Under the pieces are notes generated by a model, which made no database searches, had not been told where the DNA came from, and saw only the letters and a program-made list of their open reading frames with translations. A stretch of DNA of 48,834 bases from Gammaproteobacteria bacterium (GTDB lineage: Bacteria; Pseudomonadota; Gammaproteobacteria; Burkholderiales; Burkholderiaceae_B), in the NCBI GenBank assembly GCA_030832095.1, contig JAURJT010000021.1, positions 1 to 48,834 of the forward strand. The letters run 5' to 3'. This document shows positions 37,330 through 47,081 of this stretch, in pieces. A program made the translations under genes and the position numbers. The stretch's first letter is position 1. Each line of letters begins with the position of its first letter.

Positions 37330-39717
37330 ATGCTTCCAACAAATAAGAACCAAGACGCTCTTGATATCTCTATTCAAGGCATGACCTGTGCCTCGTGCGT
37401 CTTGCGGGTTGAAAAAGCCCTGAAGGCTGTGCCTGGCGTGTCAGCGGCAACAGTCAACCTGGCGACAGAGCGCGCCCACATCGACTGGGCCACCGAGTTG
37501 TCTGACCCGAAAGACGTAAGCTTGAAGGTCTTAGCGGCAGTGCATAAAGCGGGCTACGAAGCCTCTGTGCTTGAACAGCACGCTGCGCCCTCCTCTGCCG
37601 AAGCGGATGCACGCGCTCTCGAAACAAACGCCTTGCTGCGCGCCCTCTGGGTGTCGCTTGCGTTGACGCTACCGATTTTTCTGGTCGAAATGGGCGGGCA
37701 TCTGATACCCAGCGTGCATCACTTTGTACATGAAACGATTGGCATGCAACGTAGCTGGATCGCACAATCAATCTTGACCACGCTGGTGTTAGTTGGACCG
37801 GGGCGCGTCTTTTTTACCAAGGGTCTGCCGGCTTTATGGCATCTAGTGCCCGAGATGAACTCACTGGTTGCGTTAGGGGCTTGTAGCGCGTGGGCGTATT
37901 CAATGGTGGCTACCTATTTACCTCAAGCCTTACCTGACGGCACACGCTTTGTATATTTCGAAGCCGCTGCAGTGATTGTGACGTTGATTTTGTTAGGTCG
38001 AACGCTTGAGGCACGTGCCAAAGGACGCACCGGCGCTGCGATCAAACACCTGATTGGCTTACAGCCGCGCCAGGCACGCGTCTTGATCAACGGCCAACCG
38101 ACAGACATTGATATCAAAACGGTCAAGCCCGGTGATCTGATTTTGGTGCGTCCTGGCGAAAAAATCGCGACAGATGGTGTCATTACCGAAGGCCAGCCCT
38201 ACATCGACGAAGCAATGATATCGGGCGAACCGATCCCAGTCACCAAACGTATCGGTGATCGTGTGACTGGTGGCACGTTAAACACAACTAACAGTTTTAC
38301 CTTTAAAGCGACACACACGGGTGGCGATACCGTCTTGGCACGCATCATTCGCATGGTCGAGGCTGCTCAAGGCACCAAGCTGCCGATACAAGCGCTAGTC
38401 GATCGCGTCACCGCATGGTTTGTGCCAGCCATCATCCTGTGTTCTCTATTGACCTTCGTCATTTGGTATTGGTTAGGCCCTGCGCCCAGCCTCAGTCATG
38501 CGTTGATTAACGCCGTAGCCGTGATGATCATCGCTTGCCCGTGCGCCATGGGTCTGGCAACACCCACCTCAATCATGGTGGGTACCGGTCGCGCCGCCGA
38601 ACTCGGTGTCTTGTTTCGCCAGGGTGATGCGTTACAACGCCTGCGTGATGTGCAAGTGGTGGCCTTTGATAAAACGGGCACGCTGACAATGGGCAAACCA
38701 GTACTGACCGATTTTGTTGTACTCGAGCCAACTTACGACCGCGCCCTTCTACTGTCTTGGGCCGCTGCCATGCAGACGCACTCTGAGCATCCGATTGCCC
38801 ATGCGATTGTGCAGGCTGCACGCGCCGACAATCTGCCCATCGCTGCCGCACACAACTTTAAGGCGATCAGCGGCGCTGGCGTGCGAGCCACGGTGAATGG
38901 TCACGCGGTGAGCTCAGGCGCCCAAGCCTTTATGCAAACAGAAGGCGTAGACACCTCTGCGGCAGTTCATTACAGCGAGCAATGGGGTCAACAGGGTAAA
39001 ACACCGATCTGTTTAGCGGTAGACGGCAAGCTAGCTGCGCTGATGGCGGTGGCTGATCCAGTCAAGCCAAGTGCACACGGGGCGATTGCGACACTCAAGC
39101 AGCTTGGGTTGCGTACCGTCATGATCACCGGCGACAATCAATTCACCGCACTTGCGGTCGCGCAGCAACTTGGCATCGATGAAGTCCATGCTCAAGTATT
39201 GCCTGAGGGCAAAGTCGCGGTCTTGCAAGCGCTGCAACGCTCAAGTGCACTAGGCGGTCGCACAGAGACTTCACACTCACCGACAGCCGATACACTCGAA
39301 GCACAATCAAACAACACTGGACCGACGTACGCCAAAGTCGTGCTCGCGTTTGTCGGCGACGGCATCAACGACGCCCCTGCTCTGGCCACAGCAGATGTCG
39401 GGATCGCCATCGGTACAGGCACCGATGTCGCAATCGAATCAGCCTCTGTCGTATTGATGTCTGATGATCTAGCAGGCGTGTCCACGGCGATTGGCTTATC
39501 GCGCGCGACGCTCACCAATATCCGACAAAATCTGTTTTGGGCTTTCGCCTATAACGCAGCACTTGTACCCGTCGCTGCAGGGGTGCTGTACCCGTCGTTT
39601 GGGATACTACTGTCGCCTATGTTTGCTGCTGGGGCGATGGCGTTTTCAAGTGTGTTTGTGGTGGCCAACGCCCTGCGGCTCAAACGGTATAAAACTACAG
39701 TTGGCAGCGCGTCGTAA
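37330..39717 (+). CDS. copA: Copper-translocating P1B-type ATPase
   Basis: An inner-membrane Cu(I) exporter of about 795 residues. A single N-terminal heavy-metal domain has GMTCASC (Cys20/Cys23). The ion pathway motif CPC is at 403-405, the phosphorylation site DKTGTLT starts at 447, the actuator loop is ISGEPIPV, the SEHPIA motif is in the N domain, and [11 protein letters not shown] is in the P domain. An insert of about 30 residues ([19 protein letters not shown] region) precedes [11 protein letters not shown] and is not usual in CopA. The ATG at 37330 is chosen; an in-frame TTG at 37315 adds five residues. Neither has a good ribosome site. Confidence 0.95.
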   Translation: MLPTNKNQDALDISIQGMTCASCVLRVEKALKAVPGVSAATVNLATERAHIDWATELSDPKDVSLKVLAAVHKAGYEASVLEQHAAPSSAEADARALETNALLRALWVSLALTLPIFLVEMGGHLIPSVHHFVHETIGMQRSWIAQSILTTLVLVGPGRVFFTKGLPALWHLVPEMNSLVALGACSAWAYSMVATYLPQALPDGTRFVYFEAAAVIVTLILLGRTLEARAKGRTGAAIKHLIGLQPRQARVLINGQPTDIDIKTVKPGDLILVRPGEKIATDGVITEGQPYIDEAMISGEPIPVTKRIGDRVTGGTLNTTNSFTFKATHTGGDTVLARIIRMVEAAQGTKLPIQALVDRVTAWFVPAIILCSLLTFVIWYWLGPAPSLSHALINAVAVMIIACPCAMGLATPTSIMVGTGRAAELGVLFRQGDALQRLRDVQVVAFDKTGTLTMGKPVLTDFVVLEPTYDRALLLSWAAAMQTHSEHPIAHAIVQAARADNLPIAAAHNFKAISGAGVRATVNGHAVSSGAQAFMQTEGVDTSAAVHYSEQWGQQGKTPICLAVDGKLAALMAVADPVKPSAHGAIATLKQLGLRTVMITGDNQFTALAVAQQLGIDEVHAQVLPEGKVAVLQALQRSSALGGRTETSHSPTADTLEAQSNNTGPTYAKVVLAFVGDGINDAPALATADVGIAIGTGTDVAIESASVVLMSDDLAGVSTAIGLSRATLTNIRQNLFWAFAYNAALVPVAAGVLYPSFGILLSPMFAAGAMAFSSVFVVANALRLKRYKTTVGSAS

Positions 39718-39761
39718 ACGTCATCTAAAGCTATGGTCGCCACCGCGTCGTAAACGTCATC
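39708..39761. repeat. 18-bp direct repeat at the copA/nitroreductase convergence
   Basis: CGCGTCGTAAACGTCATC occurs exactly at 39708-39725 and 39744-39761, 36 bp apart. The first copy contains the copA stop codon, and the second lies inside the C-terminal codons of the nitroreductase gene on the other strand. Confidence 0.9.
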
Positions 39762-40306
39762 GCGTCAGGGCGTTGCACCGGGTTAGCTGGTGTGATGGGC
39801 GTACCGATCGCTAAAAAACCCACGAAACGATAATCGAGCGCATCAAACCCCAACGCCTCGGGTACCTCATCGGTGTAGGTACCGAGCCCTGTACTCCAGT
39901 AGCTCGAAAAGCCCATCAAATGCGCAGCGTTTTGAATATTCATCACCGCTGCGCCCATCGATAATGTTTGTTCAATCTCTGGCACTTTTTCATTGTCGTG
40001 CGAAATTTTGTACGCAAGCCCAATCAGTAACGGCACCGTCGATAACCACTTACGTGTGTTCTGCTCTTTTTGCGGGGTAATCTCACGACCCGAACGACGT
40101 GTTGCAGCAATCGCCAAGTCGGTAAATGCTGCGACCTCGGGTTGCATCACGAGTGCAAAGCGCCACGCACGCAACGCAGAATGATCAGGGGCACAGACTG
40201 CCGCCGCGAGCATTTGTTGCAACTGTTCAACATTGGGGCCTGGGGCCTGTACGAGCTTTTGTGAACGACGCGTGGTCAGTAGCTGAGCGTTTGCGAGCGA
40301 AGTCAT
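39731..40306 (-). CDS. Nitroreductase family protein (YdjA-like)
   Basis: A 191-residue flavin-dependent reductase of the compact YdjA type. The N-terminal TTRRSQKLVQAPGPNVEQLQQMLAAAVCAPDHSALRAWRF corresponds to the FMN-binding RRS and the P-D-H-x-x-x-x-P/W-R-F blocks. GAAVMNIQNAAHLMGFSSYWSTG is the second FMN-binding segment. Such enzymes use NAD(P)H to reduce nitro or quinone compounds; the substrate is unknown. AAGGTG precedes the start. The cold-shock gene lies upstream on the same strand but is cut off by a strong terminator, so this gene needs its own promoter in the short gap at about 40307-40329. Confidence 0.9.
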   Translation of the reverse strand: MTSLANAQLLTTRRSQKLVQAPGPNVEQLQQMLAAAVCAPDHSALRAWRFALVMQPEVAAFTDLAIAATRRSGREITPQKEQNTRKWLSTVPLLIGLAYKISHDNEKVPEIEQTLSMGAAVMNIQNAAHLMGFSSYWSTGLGTYTDEVPEALGFDALDYRFVGFLAIGTPITPANPVQRPDAMTFTTRWRP

Positions 40307-40329
40307 TTGCGTAACACCTTAAACATTAG

Positions 40330-40362
40330 AAAAAAACCCTGCATCACAGAAGCGATGCAGGG
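40330..40362 (-). terminator. Strong terminator after the cold-shock gene
   Basis: A perfect 9-bp stem, CCCTGCATC/GATGCAGGG, has an 8-nt loop and on the minus strand is followed by seven T. It lies about 45 nt after the csp stop. Confidence 0.92.
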
Positions 40363-40405
40363 CTTAGTTACAGACTGCCTGCCGAAACAGACAAATCAGT
40401 AAGTA

Positions 40406-40609
40406 TTACAGCACTTGAATGTTGGTTGCTGATGGGCCTTTTGCGCCCTGACCAATTTCAAAGCTAACTTTCTGGTTTTCTTCGAGAGTTTTGTAACCAC
40501 TCGAGCGAATTTCAGAATAGTGAGCGAACAGATCTTTGCCGCCGCCGTCAGGCATAATAAAACCATAACCTTTTTCGGCATTGAACCACTTCACGACACC
40601 AGTTGCCAT
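40406..40609 (-). CDS. cspA: Cold-shock domain protein (CspA family)
   Basis: A 67-residue OB-fold RNA/DNA-binding protein. RNP1 is KGYGFI and RNP2 is DLFAHYS, both intact. The whole chain from [14 protein letters not shown] to [10 protein letters not shown] matches CspA-type RNA chaperones, which melt secondary structure in mRNA. AAGGAA lies 6 nt before the ATG. The in-frame TTG 14 codons upstream is not used in the family. It is a single-gene transcript, with its own promoter, a leader of about 130 nt and a strong terminator. Confidence 0.97.
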   Translation of the reverse strand: MATGVVKWFNAEKGYGFIMPDGGGKDLFAHYSEIRSSGYKTLEENQKVSFEIGQGAKGPSATNIQVL

Positions 40610-40952
40610 TTCAACTTCCTTGATAGATAAATAACGGGCAAAAACGCCCAACGTGCTAGATGGTCAAGGAAGGGATAGACACCACTGATTACCACTAAGG
40701 GCGACCGACTAGGGACAAAAACCGCGTCGCTTGAGAATCTTGCAGGCAAAGTGTAGAGGCGAAGTCCACTAGAGTCAAACACTTACAGTGGTTTTTTGCC
40801 CTTAAATCGCTGAATTTGTGGTTTTCTCTGCATTTTGGGTATGAAAGCAACAAAATAAGTGAATTCTCTAAGAATTCGGCTCAATTTCAAAAAAAAACAC
40901 TAGGTAACTATCCCTACACTTTCAGTATTGGCTGAACAACAGGGATATTGAA
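40610..40952. other. Divergent region between csp and dadA, with a long csp leader
   Basis: 343 bases without a gene. From the promoter at 40750-40778 the csp transcript would begin near 40743, leaving about 130 nt of untranslated leader. Long structured leaders are typical of cold-shock mRNAs. The other half (about 40780-40952) is AT-rich and must hold the dadA promoter, which I could not place. An imperfect GAATTC-centred repeat lies at about 40861-40877 (GAATTCTCTAAGAATTC). Confidence 0.55.
40750..40778 (-). promoter_or_regulatory. Sigma-70 promoter of the cold-shock gene
   Basis: On the minus strand TTGACT (40778-40773) and TACACT (40755-40750) are separated by exactly 17 nt. This is the best promoter match seen in the window and it points to csp. 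Confidence 0.7.
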
Positions 40953-42248
40953 ATGAAAGTCATCGTTTTAGGCGCGGGCGTCATTGGTACAACCAGTGCG
41001 TATTACCTCGCGCGTGCAGGTGCTGAGGTCACGGTAATTGATCGCCAGGGCTGTGTCGCCAATGAAACCAGCTTCGCCAACGCAGGGCAAATATCACCTG
41101 GCTACTCCACACCCTGGGCCGCACCCGGTATCCCCTTTAAAGCCTTTAAATGGATGTTCTCTAAGCACGCCCCTTTGGCGATCAAACTAGACGGCAGCCT
41201 GTGGCAGCTACGCTGGATGGCGAACATGTTGCGCAACTGCACCGCCAGCCGCTACGAACTTAACAAAGAGCGCATGATGCGCGTGGCTGAGTACAGTCGC
41301 CACTGCCTCGACACGTTGCGCGCAGACACAGGGATCCAATACGAACAGCGCTGCGGGGGCACCTTGCAGTTGTTTCGCACCCAAGCCCAGATGGATGCGG
41401 TGCAACGCGACATTAAGGTGTTAGAAGAGTGTGGCGTGCCTTATGAGCTACTTGGCGCATCGCAACTCACCGCAGTTGAACCGGGCCTGCGACGCGCTCA
41501 AGGCCTACTCGCGGGCGGGTTGCGTTTGCCCAACGACGAAACCGGCGACTGCCAACTCTTTACCACCCGTTTAGCCACACTGGCGCAAGAGCTAGGCGTG
41601 CAATTTCGTTACAACACCCCAGTTGAGCACTTGCTAACAGCTGGCGGCCAAATCACCGGTGTGCGCACCGAGCACGAGGTGCTGAAGGCCGATCGCTATG
41701 TCTTGGCGCTTGGCAGCTACACGCGTGATTTGCTCGCGCCACTAAATATCGAACTACCGGTGTACCCAGTAAAGGGCTATTCGCTCACAGTGCCTTTAAA
41801 AGATGAATCGCTTGCACCGCAATCAACAGTGCTAGACGAAACCTACAAAGTCGCGGTGACGCGCTTTGATAATCGTATTCGTGTCGGTGGCATGGCCGAA
41901 CTGAGTGGCTTTGATTTAAGCCTAAAGCCACAACGCCGCGCAACCCTCGAAAAAGTCGTCACCGAACTGTTTCCCGGTGGCGACGTCCAGAACGCAACAT
42001 TTTGGACTGGCCTACGGCCCATGACCCCCGATAGCACGCCGGTTATTGGGGCGACACCTTTGAACAATCTGTTTTTAAATACAGGTCATGGGACGCTAGG
42101 CTGGACGATGGCTTGCGGCTCTGGCAAGCTGATTGCAGACTTGGTGACGGGCCAGCGCCCTGAAATCCGTACTGACGGTCTAGCAATCAGTCGCTATCAA
42201 ACAACGACTCAACCGCCTTTGCAGCGGCCGACTTCAGTGCCGGCTTAG
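40953..42248 (+). CDS. dadA: D-amino acid dehydrogenase
   Basis: A membrane-associated FAD enzyme that oxidises D-alanine and other D-amino acids to 2-oxo acids and passes electrons to the quinone pool. The 431 residues equal the usual DadA length. The FAD-binding GAGVIG is at 7-12 after the first strand. The family block [22 protein letters not shown] follows near 43-64, and the C-terminal [18 protein letters not shown] and [17 protein letters not shown] are complete. The alanine racemase gene follows within 42 nt, making the dadA-dadX catabolic pair: the racemase makes D-Ala from L-Ala and DadA burns it to pyruvate. Confidence 0.97.
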   Translation: MKVIVLGAGVIGTTSAYYLARAGAEVTVIDRQGCVANETSFANAGQISPGYSTPWAAPGIPFKAFKWMFSKHAPLAIKLDGSLWQLRWMANMLRNCTASRYELNKERMMRVAEYSRHCLDTLRADTGIQYEQRCGGTLQLFRTQAQMDAVQRDIKVLEECGVPYELLGASQLTAVEPGLRRAQGLLAGGLRLPNDETGDCQLFTTRLATLAQELGVQFRYNTPVEHLLTAGGQITGVRTEHEVLKADRYVLALGSYTRDLLAPLNIELPVYPVKGYSLTVPLKDESLAPQSTVLDETYKVAVTRFDNRIRVGGMAELSGFDLSLKPQRRATLEKVVTELFPGGDVQNATFWTGLRPMTPDSTPVIGATPLNNLFLNTGHGTLGWTMACGSGKLIADLVTGQRPEIRTDGLAISRYQTTTQPPLQRPTSVPA

Positions 42249-42290
42249 TTTTCAGAATATATTGTTGTATTGCCTCGTTTTGCGATTTTT

Positions 42291-43397
42291 ATGACTCGTC
42301 CCTCAAAAGCCCTCATTGACCTCGCCGCACTGCGTTCAAACTACCTGACTGCCCGCAACTTGCACGGAGGTCGCGCGTTAGCGGTCGTCAAAGCCAACGC
42401 CTACGGGCACGGCGCTGTGCCTTGCGCGCAAGCCTTAGCCGATATCGCAGACGGCTTTGCCGTTGCCTTTGCCGCTGAGGCCTTTGAGCTTCGCGAAGCT
42501 GGCATCACAAAGCCTATTCTTGTCCTTGAGGGCTGCTTTGATCCCGATGAACTCGTTGCCGCATACAAGGCAAACCTCTGGGTCGTCATCCATCAAGAGT
42601 CACAATTACGTGCGCTTGAAACTGCGCCTATTGATGCTCACAGCATGCGTGTATGGCTCAAGGTCGATTCAGGCATGCATCGCGCTGGGTTTGCGCTCGA
42701 AGCTGTGCAAGGCGCCTACGAACGTCTTGAAGCCTGCCCCTCGGTCGCCTCGATCACTCTCATGACGCACTTTGCCCGCGCTGACGAACCCGACAGCGAC
42801 GCGACTGCCAAGCAGATCGCGGCTTTTCACGAGGCCACCGCTGGGTTGCCCGGCGATCGCAGCTTGAGCAACTCAGGCGCAGTCCTGGCTTGGCCGACCG
42901 CGCGTGGCACTTGGGCTCGACCCGGGATTTTGCTCTATGGGGCTGACCCGTTGCCAGTGAAACCTCAAATTTCGACAAACGGCGAACAACAACCGAACCC
43001 ACCCTACCAACTCACCCCGGTCATGTCCTTAGTCAGCGAGATCTTTGCCATCCGCACGCTCGCACCAGGTGAAGCCCTGGGCTATGGCGGCACCTTTGTC
43101 GCCACAACGCCGGTGCGCGTTGGTCTGGTGGCGATCGGCTATGCAGATGGTTACCCCAGAGTGACGCCAACCGGCACCCCGATCGCAGTTGGTGGGGTCG
43201 TCACCCGTACCATCGGTCGGGTATCGATGGATATGCTCACCGTCGACCTCACCGATCTGCCTCAAGCAAGCATCGGCAGCCCCGTCGAATGCTGGGGCAA
43301 ACAAATCGATGTGAACCAAGTTGCTCAACAAGCCGGCACCATCGCCTACGAACTGCTCTGCAACGTCAAGCGTGTACCCAAGGTTTACCAAAACTGA
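42291..43397 (+). CDS. dadX: Alanine racemase, catabolic type by context
   Basis: A PLP enzyme interconverting L- and D-alanine. From the ATG at 42291 it has 368 residues. Lys34 in AVVKANAYGHG carries PLP, and Tyr265 in GYGGTF is the second catalytic base. GYADGYPR and GRVSMDMLTVDLT are also typical. The open frame extends to a TTG seven codons upstream, but the ATG gives the normal start (RPSKALIDLAALRSN). Its position right after dadA suggests the catabolic DadX role rather than the cell-wall Alr. If no other racemase exists in the genome it would serve both. Confidence 0.95.
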   Translation: MTRPSKALIDLAALRSNYLTARNLHGGRALAVVKANAYGHGAVPCAQALADIADGFAVAFAAEAFELREAGITKPILVLEGCFDPDELVAAYKANLWVVIHQESQLRALETAPIDAHSMRVWLKVDSGMHRAGFALEAVQGAYERLEACPSVASITLMTHFARADEPDSDATAKQIAAFHEATAGLPGDRSLSNSGAVLAWPTARGTWARPGILLYGADPLPVKPQISTNGEQQPNPPYQLTPVMSLVSEIFAIRTLAPGEALGYGGTFVATTPVRVGLVAIGYADGYPRVTPTGTPIAVGGVVTRTIGRVSMDMLTVDLTDLPQASIGSPVECWGKQIDVNQVAQQAGTIAYELLCNVKRVPKVYQN

Positions 43398-43526
43398 CGC
43401 GCAACGAGCGCTTGCTGCGGGCAATCGCTTTGCAGTTTAGAATCCAGCTATTCCCGTGGCTCGCCCTCGGCTTAGCTGAGTTTGCGAGTCCTCTGAGGCA
43501 CCCATTCACCTTGCTTGAATAAACGT

Positions 43527-44309
43527 ATGCAACTTGCAACCTGGAACGTCAACTCCTTAAAAGTACGGCTGCCACAGGTTTTGGCGTGGCTCGAGGCTAA
43601 CCCAGTCGATGCCTTATGCCTGCAAGAACTCAAGCTTGATCACGACAAGTTTCCGCTTGATGCGTTCACTGCCATTGGCTATCACGCAGGCTGGGCTGGC
43701 CAAAAAACCTATAACGGTGTCGCAGTGCTGTCGCGCCAACCTGGCGTGGATATCACCCGCAATATTCCGGGCTTTGAAGACCACCAGCAACGCGTGTTGG
43801 CCACCACCCTGCCCTTCGGCGACAGCACGATTCGCGTGATCAGCGCCTATTGCCCCAACGGTCAAGAGGTTGGCAGCGAAAAGTATCTTTACAAGCTTGC
43901 CTGGTTTAAGGCCTTTGAAGCCTGGCTGATCACTGAAAAACAACAACATCCCAATATCGCGGTGCTGGGTGATTACAACATTGCCCCGGTTGATGCCGAT
44001 GTCCACAATCCCGAAAAATGGCTTGGGCAGATTCTAGTGTCAGAGCCAGAGCGCGCGGCATTTCAATCTTTGCTGGCGCTTGGGTTCACCGATGCGTTTC
44101 GCTTATTCGAGCAAGCACCCAAATCCTTTAGCTGGTGGGATTACCGCATGAACGGTTTTAAACGTAACGCCGGCATGCGCATTGATCATGTGTTGTTGTC
44201 AGAGTCACTCGTGCCAAGCTGTACCGCCTGCGTCATCGATAAAGGGCCACGCGCCCTTGAACAACCCTCAGATCATACCCCCGTGATCGCCACGCTCAAT
44301 CTCAGTTAG
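43527..44309 (+). CDS. xthA: Exodeoxyribonuclease III
   Basis: An AP endonuclease/3'-5' exonuclease of base excision repair. From the ATG at 43527 it has 260 residues. The fold's motifs are in order: ATWNVNS with Asn7, LQELKL with the metal-binding Glu34, GDYNIAP with Asp149/Asn151, and SDHTPV with Asp249/His250. WWDYRMNGFKRNAGMRIDH is the typical ExoIII block. An in-frame TTG four codons upstream (43515) is possible. It follows the racemase after about 130 nt and is followed within 6 nt by the glyoxalase-like gene. Confidence 0.97.
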   Translation: MQLATWNVNSLKVRLPQVLAWLEANPVDALCLQELKLDHDKFPLDAFTAIGYHAGWAGQKTYNGVAVLSRQPGVDITRNIPGFEDHQQRVLATTLPFGDSTIRVISAYCPNGQEVGSEKYLYKLAWFKAFEAWLITEKQQHPNIAVLGDYNIAPVDADVHNPEKWLGQILVSEPERAAFQSLLALGFTDAFRLFEQAPKSFSWWDYRMNGFKRNAGMRIDHVLLSESLVPSCTACVIDKGPRALEQPSDHTPVIATLNLS

Positions 44310-44315
44310 GCACAT

Positions 44316-45185
44316 ATGACTAACGCTCTGGCTCTGCCACTCGATCACCTAGTGATCAATACGCATTTTGAAATGAATGCGGCCCAAACCATCTTTGAGC
44401 AGCTTGGCTTTACCCTAACGCCCCGCGGACGCCATAGCCTAGGCTCGATCAATCACCTGATGGTGTTTGAGAACGACTACCTAGAACTCATCGGCCTGCC
44501 AAGCGACGGTGGCCCATTGCGCAAAGAGGTTCTTGAAAGCCCTGTGGGCATCGACGGACTGGTCTTTCAAACTGCTGACGCAGCACAGACACATCAGTTG
44601 TTGCAAGCAAACGGGTTAGCCGTACAACCTGTGCAAGCGTTTACACGACCAGTTGAACTTGAGGGCGTCGTGTCAGAGGCGCGCTTTGAAACGGTACGCT
44701 TTGAACCAGGCCAGTTTAATGCCGGCCGTTTGTATTACTGCAAACATTTCACACCTGAATTGGTTTGGCGCAAAGAGTGGCAAGCCCACCGTAATAACGT
44801 ACATAAACTCGCGGGTTTATTGATTGTTTGCGAGTCGCCTCAACAAGAAGCCACGCGCTATATGGCGGCTGCCGGTGGTATCGCACGTATCGGTGCAAAC
44901 GGTGAATATCGGGTGCGCGGTGCACAGTACAGCTTGGTATTTGTGACCGCTGCCCAATACGTAGAATGTTTTGGCAGCCTCACTTGCGTAGGCGGCAAGC
45001 GCTCAAGTTTTTTTGGAGCCATTGCGCTTCAAACCTCATCGCTCAAGCCCGTGCGTCAAGCGCTCAAGCAGATGCAAAAACATGGCTTACATACGATCAC
45101 CTGGCGCGAACAAGCGGGTCGTATCGCTGTACAAATTCCGGGGTTTAACACCTTGCTTGAGTTTGTTGATAAAGCGATTCACTAA
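44316..45185 (+). CDS. VOC-fold glyoxalase-like domain protein
   Basis: A 289-residue protein of the glyoxalase-like (VOC) family. The N-terminal unit starts LPLDHLVINTHFEMNAAQTIFEQLGF and contains LGSINHLMVFENDYLELIGL, with His/Glu positions that could bind metal. A second, weaker repeat begins near 165 (VHKLAGLLIVCESPQQEATRYMAAAGG). Two-repeat proteins of this kind are usually of unknown function, with ring-cleaving dioxygenase, isomerase or resistance roles in relatives. It starts 6 nt after xthA with an AGG ribosome site, so the two are probably co-transcribed. Confidence 0.82.
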   Translation: MTNALALPLDHLVINTHFEMNAAQTIFEQLGFTLTPRGRHSLGSINHLMVFENDYLELIGLPSDGGPLRKEVLESPVGIDGLVFQTADAAQTHQLLQANGLAVQPVQAFTRPVELEGVVSEARFETVRFEPGQFNAGRLYYCKHFTPELVWRKEWQAHRNNVHKLAGLLIVCESPQQEATRYMAAAGGIARIGANGEYRVRGAQYSLVFVTAAQYVECFGSLTCVGGKRSSFFGAIALQTSSLKPVRQALKQMQKHGLHTITWREQAGRIAVQIPGFNTLLEFVDKAIH

Positions 45186-45283
45186 CTTTTTTCAACGCAG
45201 CACCTAGTGTTGCTGCTTTTTGTGAGTGATGGGCGTGCTGGTCACTTTCGATTAACTCTTTTTATCATTTCAGGATACTTTTC

Positions 45284-45904
45284 ATGTTCAAAATCTGGGG
45301 CCGTATTACTTCGATCAACGTGCGCAAGGCCGTCTACGCAGCGCAAGAACTGGGTCTTGACTTTGAACGCATCGACGCAGGTGGCGTCTTTGGCATCGTC
45401 AAAACGTCCGAATACATTGCCTTGAATCCAAACTCAGTCGTCCCCACCCTGGTTGAGGGCGACTTTGTGCTTTGGGAGTCAAATGTCATCGTGCGCTACT
45501 TATGCGCCAAGCACTCGCAGGGCAAACTCTACCCCACCGATTTGCAAGAACGTTTCAATGCCGAGCGCTGGATGGACTGGCAGCAAACCACCTTTGGCCC
45601 GTCCGGTCGCGATGCGTTCTGGCAACTAATCCGTATTGCTGAGCCCGAACGCGACATGAAAAAAGTCGAAGCCTCGATTGCCTCAACCGAAATCCTGCTG
45701 GATCGCCTTGAACAGCATCTCAGCACAAATGTGTTTGTCGCAGGTGCCAGTATGACAATGGCTGATATCCCGCTCACCTGTGAAGTGCACCGCTGGTACG
45801 GGCTGCCAATCCCGCACAAACCACGTCCTTACATCGAGGCTTGGTATGCAAAAATGTTAGCGCGCCCTGGTGCTAAAAACGTACTGACTTTGCCTTTGAC
45901 GTGA
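45284..45904 (+). CDS. Glutathione S-transferase family protein
   Basis: A 206-residue GST. The thioredoxin-like N-terminal domain (1-80) includes WGRITSINVRKAVYAAQELGLDFE, the cis-Pro in SVVPTLVEGD and the glutathione-binding ESNVIVRYL. The all-helical C-terminal domain has AGASMTMADIPLTCEVHRW, with the conserved N-capping Ser/Thr-x-x-Asp. The residue aligned with the catalytic Ser/Tyr/Cys appears to be in the RITSINVRK stretch. It conjugates or reduces electrophiles with glutathione; the substrate is unknown. AGGA precedes the ATG. It may belong with the upstream glyoxalase-like gene, 98 nt away. Confidence 0.92.
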   Translation: MFKIWGRITSINVRKAVYAAQELGLDFERIDAGGVFGIVKTSEYIALNPNSVVPTLVEGDFVLWESNVIVRYLCAKHSQGKLYPTDLQERFNAERWMDWQQTTFGPSGRDAFWQLIRIAEPERDMKKVEASIASTEILLDRLEQHLSTNVFVAGASMTMADIPLTCEVHRWYGLPIPHKPRPYIEAWYAKMLARPGAKNVLTLPLT

Positions 45905-46152
45905 TGCCTAACAAGCTTGATTGATTATGCTATTTCTCATGAAGGTCAAACACTCAATAGAGGTTCTGAGTATCCGGAGGTAGGCTTTTCGAGTTAATCC
46001 AAGCCAGATGTGAGTATTTGCGAGCAGCGTGTATCAAAACTATCTTATATTTTTATTAGGTTTTTTCAAACACGCACGCTAGTCGCTGTACTCGATCCAT
46101 CTGATCGAAATTTTACGCATACAAAATTTTGATCGTCTCTCTTGGAATTAGC

Positions 46153-47019
46153 ATGAGTACGAATACTCCTCCTCCAGAGGGACGCACGACTCCACTCAAT
46201 TTATATCCAAACAAAATTCCTCAACAATCATTAAAGGAATTCATTGAGTCAGGAACGAGTCTTGGTTCGTTGTGTTCACAATCAAAAACACCAGTGCTCA
46301 TTACGGGTGTGTATGAGGTTTTTCCTGAGCTCGTCAAATGGACTCCAGAGTTTCTTGATCAAAAAGTCGGCGATAAAGCAGTTCAGGTGATTAGTTCTGA
46401 AACTGGTGTTTTTCAAGAACACCATCATCCGCTCAACATGACTCTAAGAGAGTACTCGCACGAGATTAATGTCAATCCCTCAACTGCAAAGCGGCATTTA
46501 TACATGGGCGCGTTGAACATTGATCATTTTTTTCCAGAGATCAAGGCAGATTTGCAATTTGATGAACTGTTGCCCCAAGAGATTAACCATTTAGAGTTAT
46601 GGTACGGCCCAGGAGGCAATACAACTGGATTGCATTACGATGCCTTTAGTAATTTTTTCATTCAACTGTATGGTCAAAAACGTTGGCTCTTGTCAGAGCC
46701 CAATAGTTTTCTGAATCTTTATCCCAGATCTGCCTTATCAAATTATCCAAAGAACACTGACTTTAATCCGCTAAAGCCCGATTTTGAAAAGTATCCTAAA
46801 GCCAAAAAAGTACAGTTTTATGATCTAACGATTCAGCCAGATTCAATTCTTTTTGTACCACCCTATTGGTGGCATCAAGTCAGCAGTTACAACATGTCTA
46901 TTTCAGTGAGTATTTGGTGCAAAACCAATCTGCTGAAAGCCGAGTGGGGAGCACTTCAACTACTCCCGACCCACATCAAACATCTGATGAGACAGATTGT
47001 TTCCTCTAAACGGCCGTGA
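46153..47019 (+). CDS. Cupin-8/JmjC-like Fe(II) dioxygenase
   Basis: A 288-residue protein with a JmjC/cupin-8 fold. The iron triad is visible as His161-x-Asp163 in GLHYDAFSNF and His241 in PPYWWHQVSS. QKRWLLSEP follows the first pair as in FIH-like hydroxylases. The opening IPQQSLKEFIESG...PVLITG is also typical. Relatives hydroxylate proteins or are uncharacterised; the substrate here is unknown. The ATG at 46153 is preferred to a TTG eight codons earlier. The gene and its 250-nt upstream region look clearly AT-richer than their neighbours (about 40% GC by eye), which suggests acquisition. Confidence 0.82.
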   Translation: MSTNTPPPEGRTTPLNLYPNKIPQQSLKEFIESGTSLGSLCSQSKTPVLITGVYEVFPELVKWTPEFLDQKVGDKAVQVISSETGVFQEHHHPLNMTLREYSHEINVNPSTAKRHLYMGALNIDHFFPEIKADLQFDELLPQEINHLELWYGPGGNTTGLHYDAFSNFFIQLYGQKRWLLSEPNSFLNLYPRSALSNYPKNTDFNPLKPDFEKYPKAKKVQFYDLTIQPDSILFVPPYWWHQVSSYNMSISVSIWCKTNLLKAEWGALQLLPTHIKHLMRQIVSSKRP

Positions 47020-47081
47020 TTGCCTAGGTGTCTTCGCTCAAAACAGTATTCAGAGAGCGAATTTGCTTCAACTCGCAGTGA

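Noticed and set aside
45905..46152. Possible small gene or RNA in the AT-rich gap before the cupin gene
   Set aside because: Only very short frames and no convincing promoter-terminator pair; nothing can be supported.
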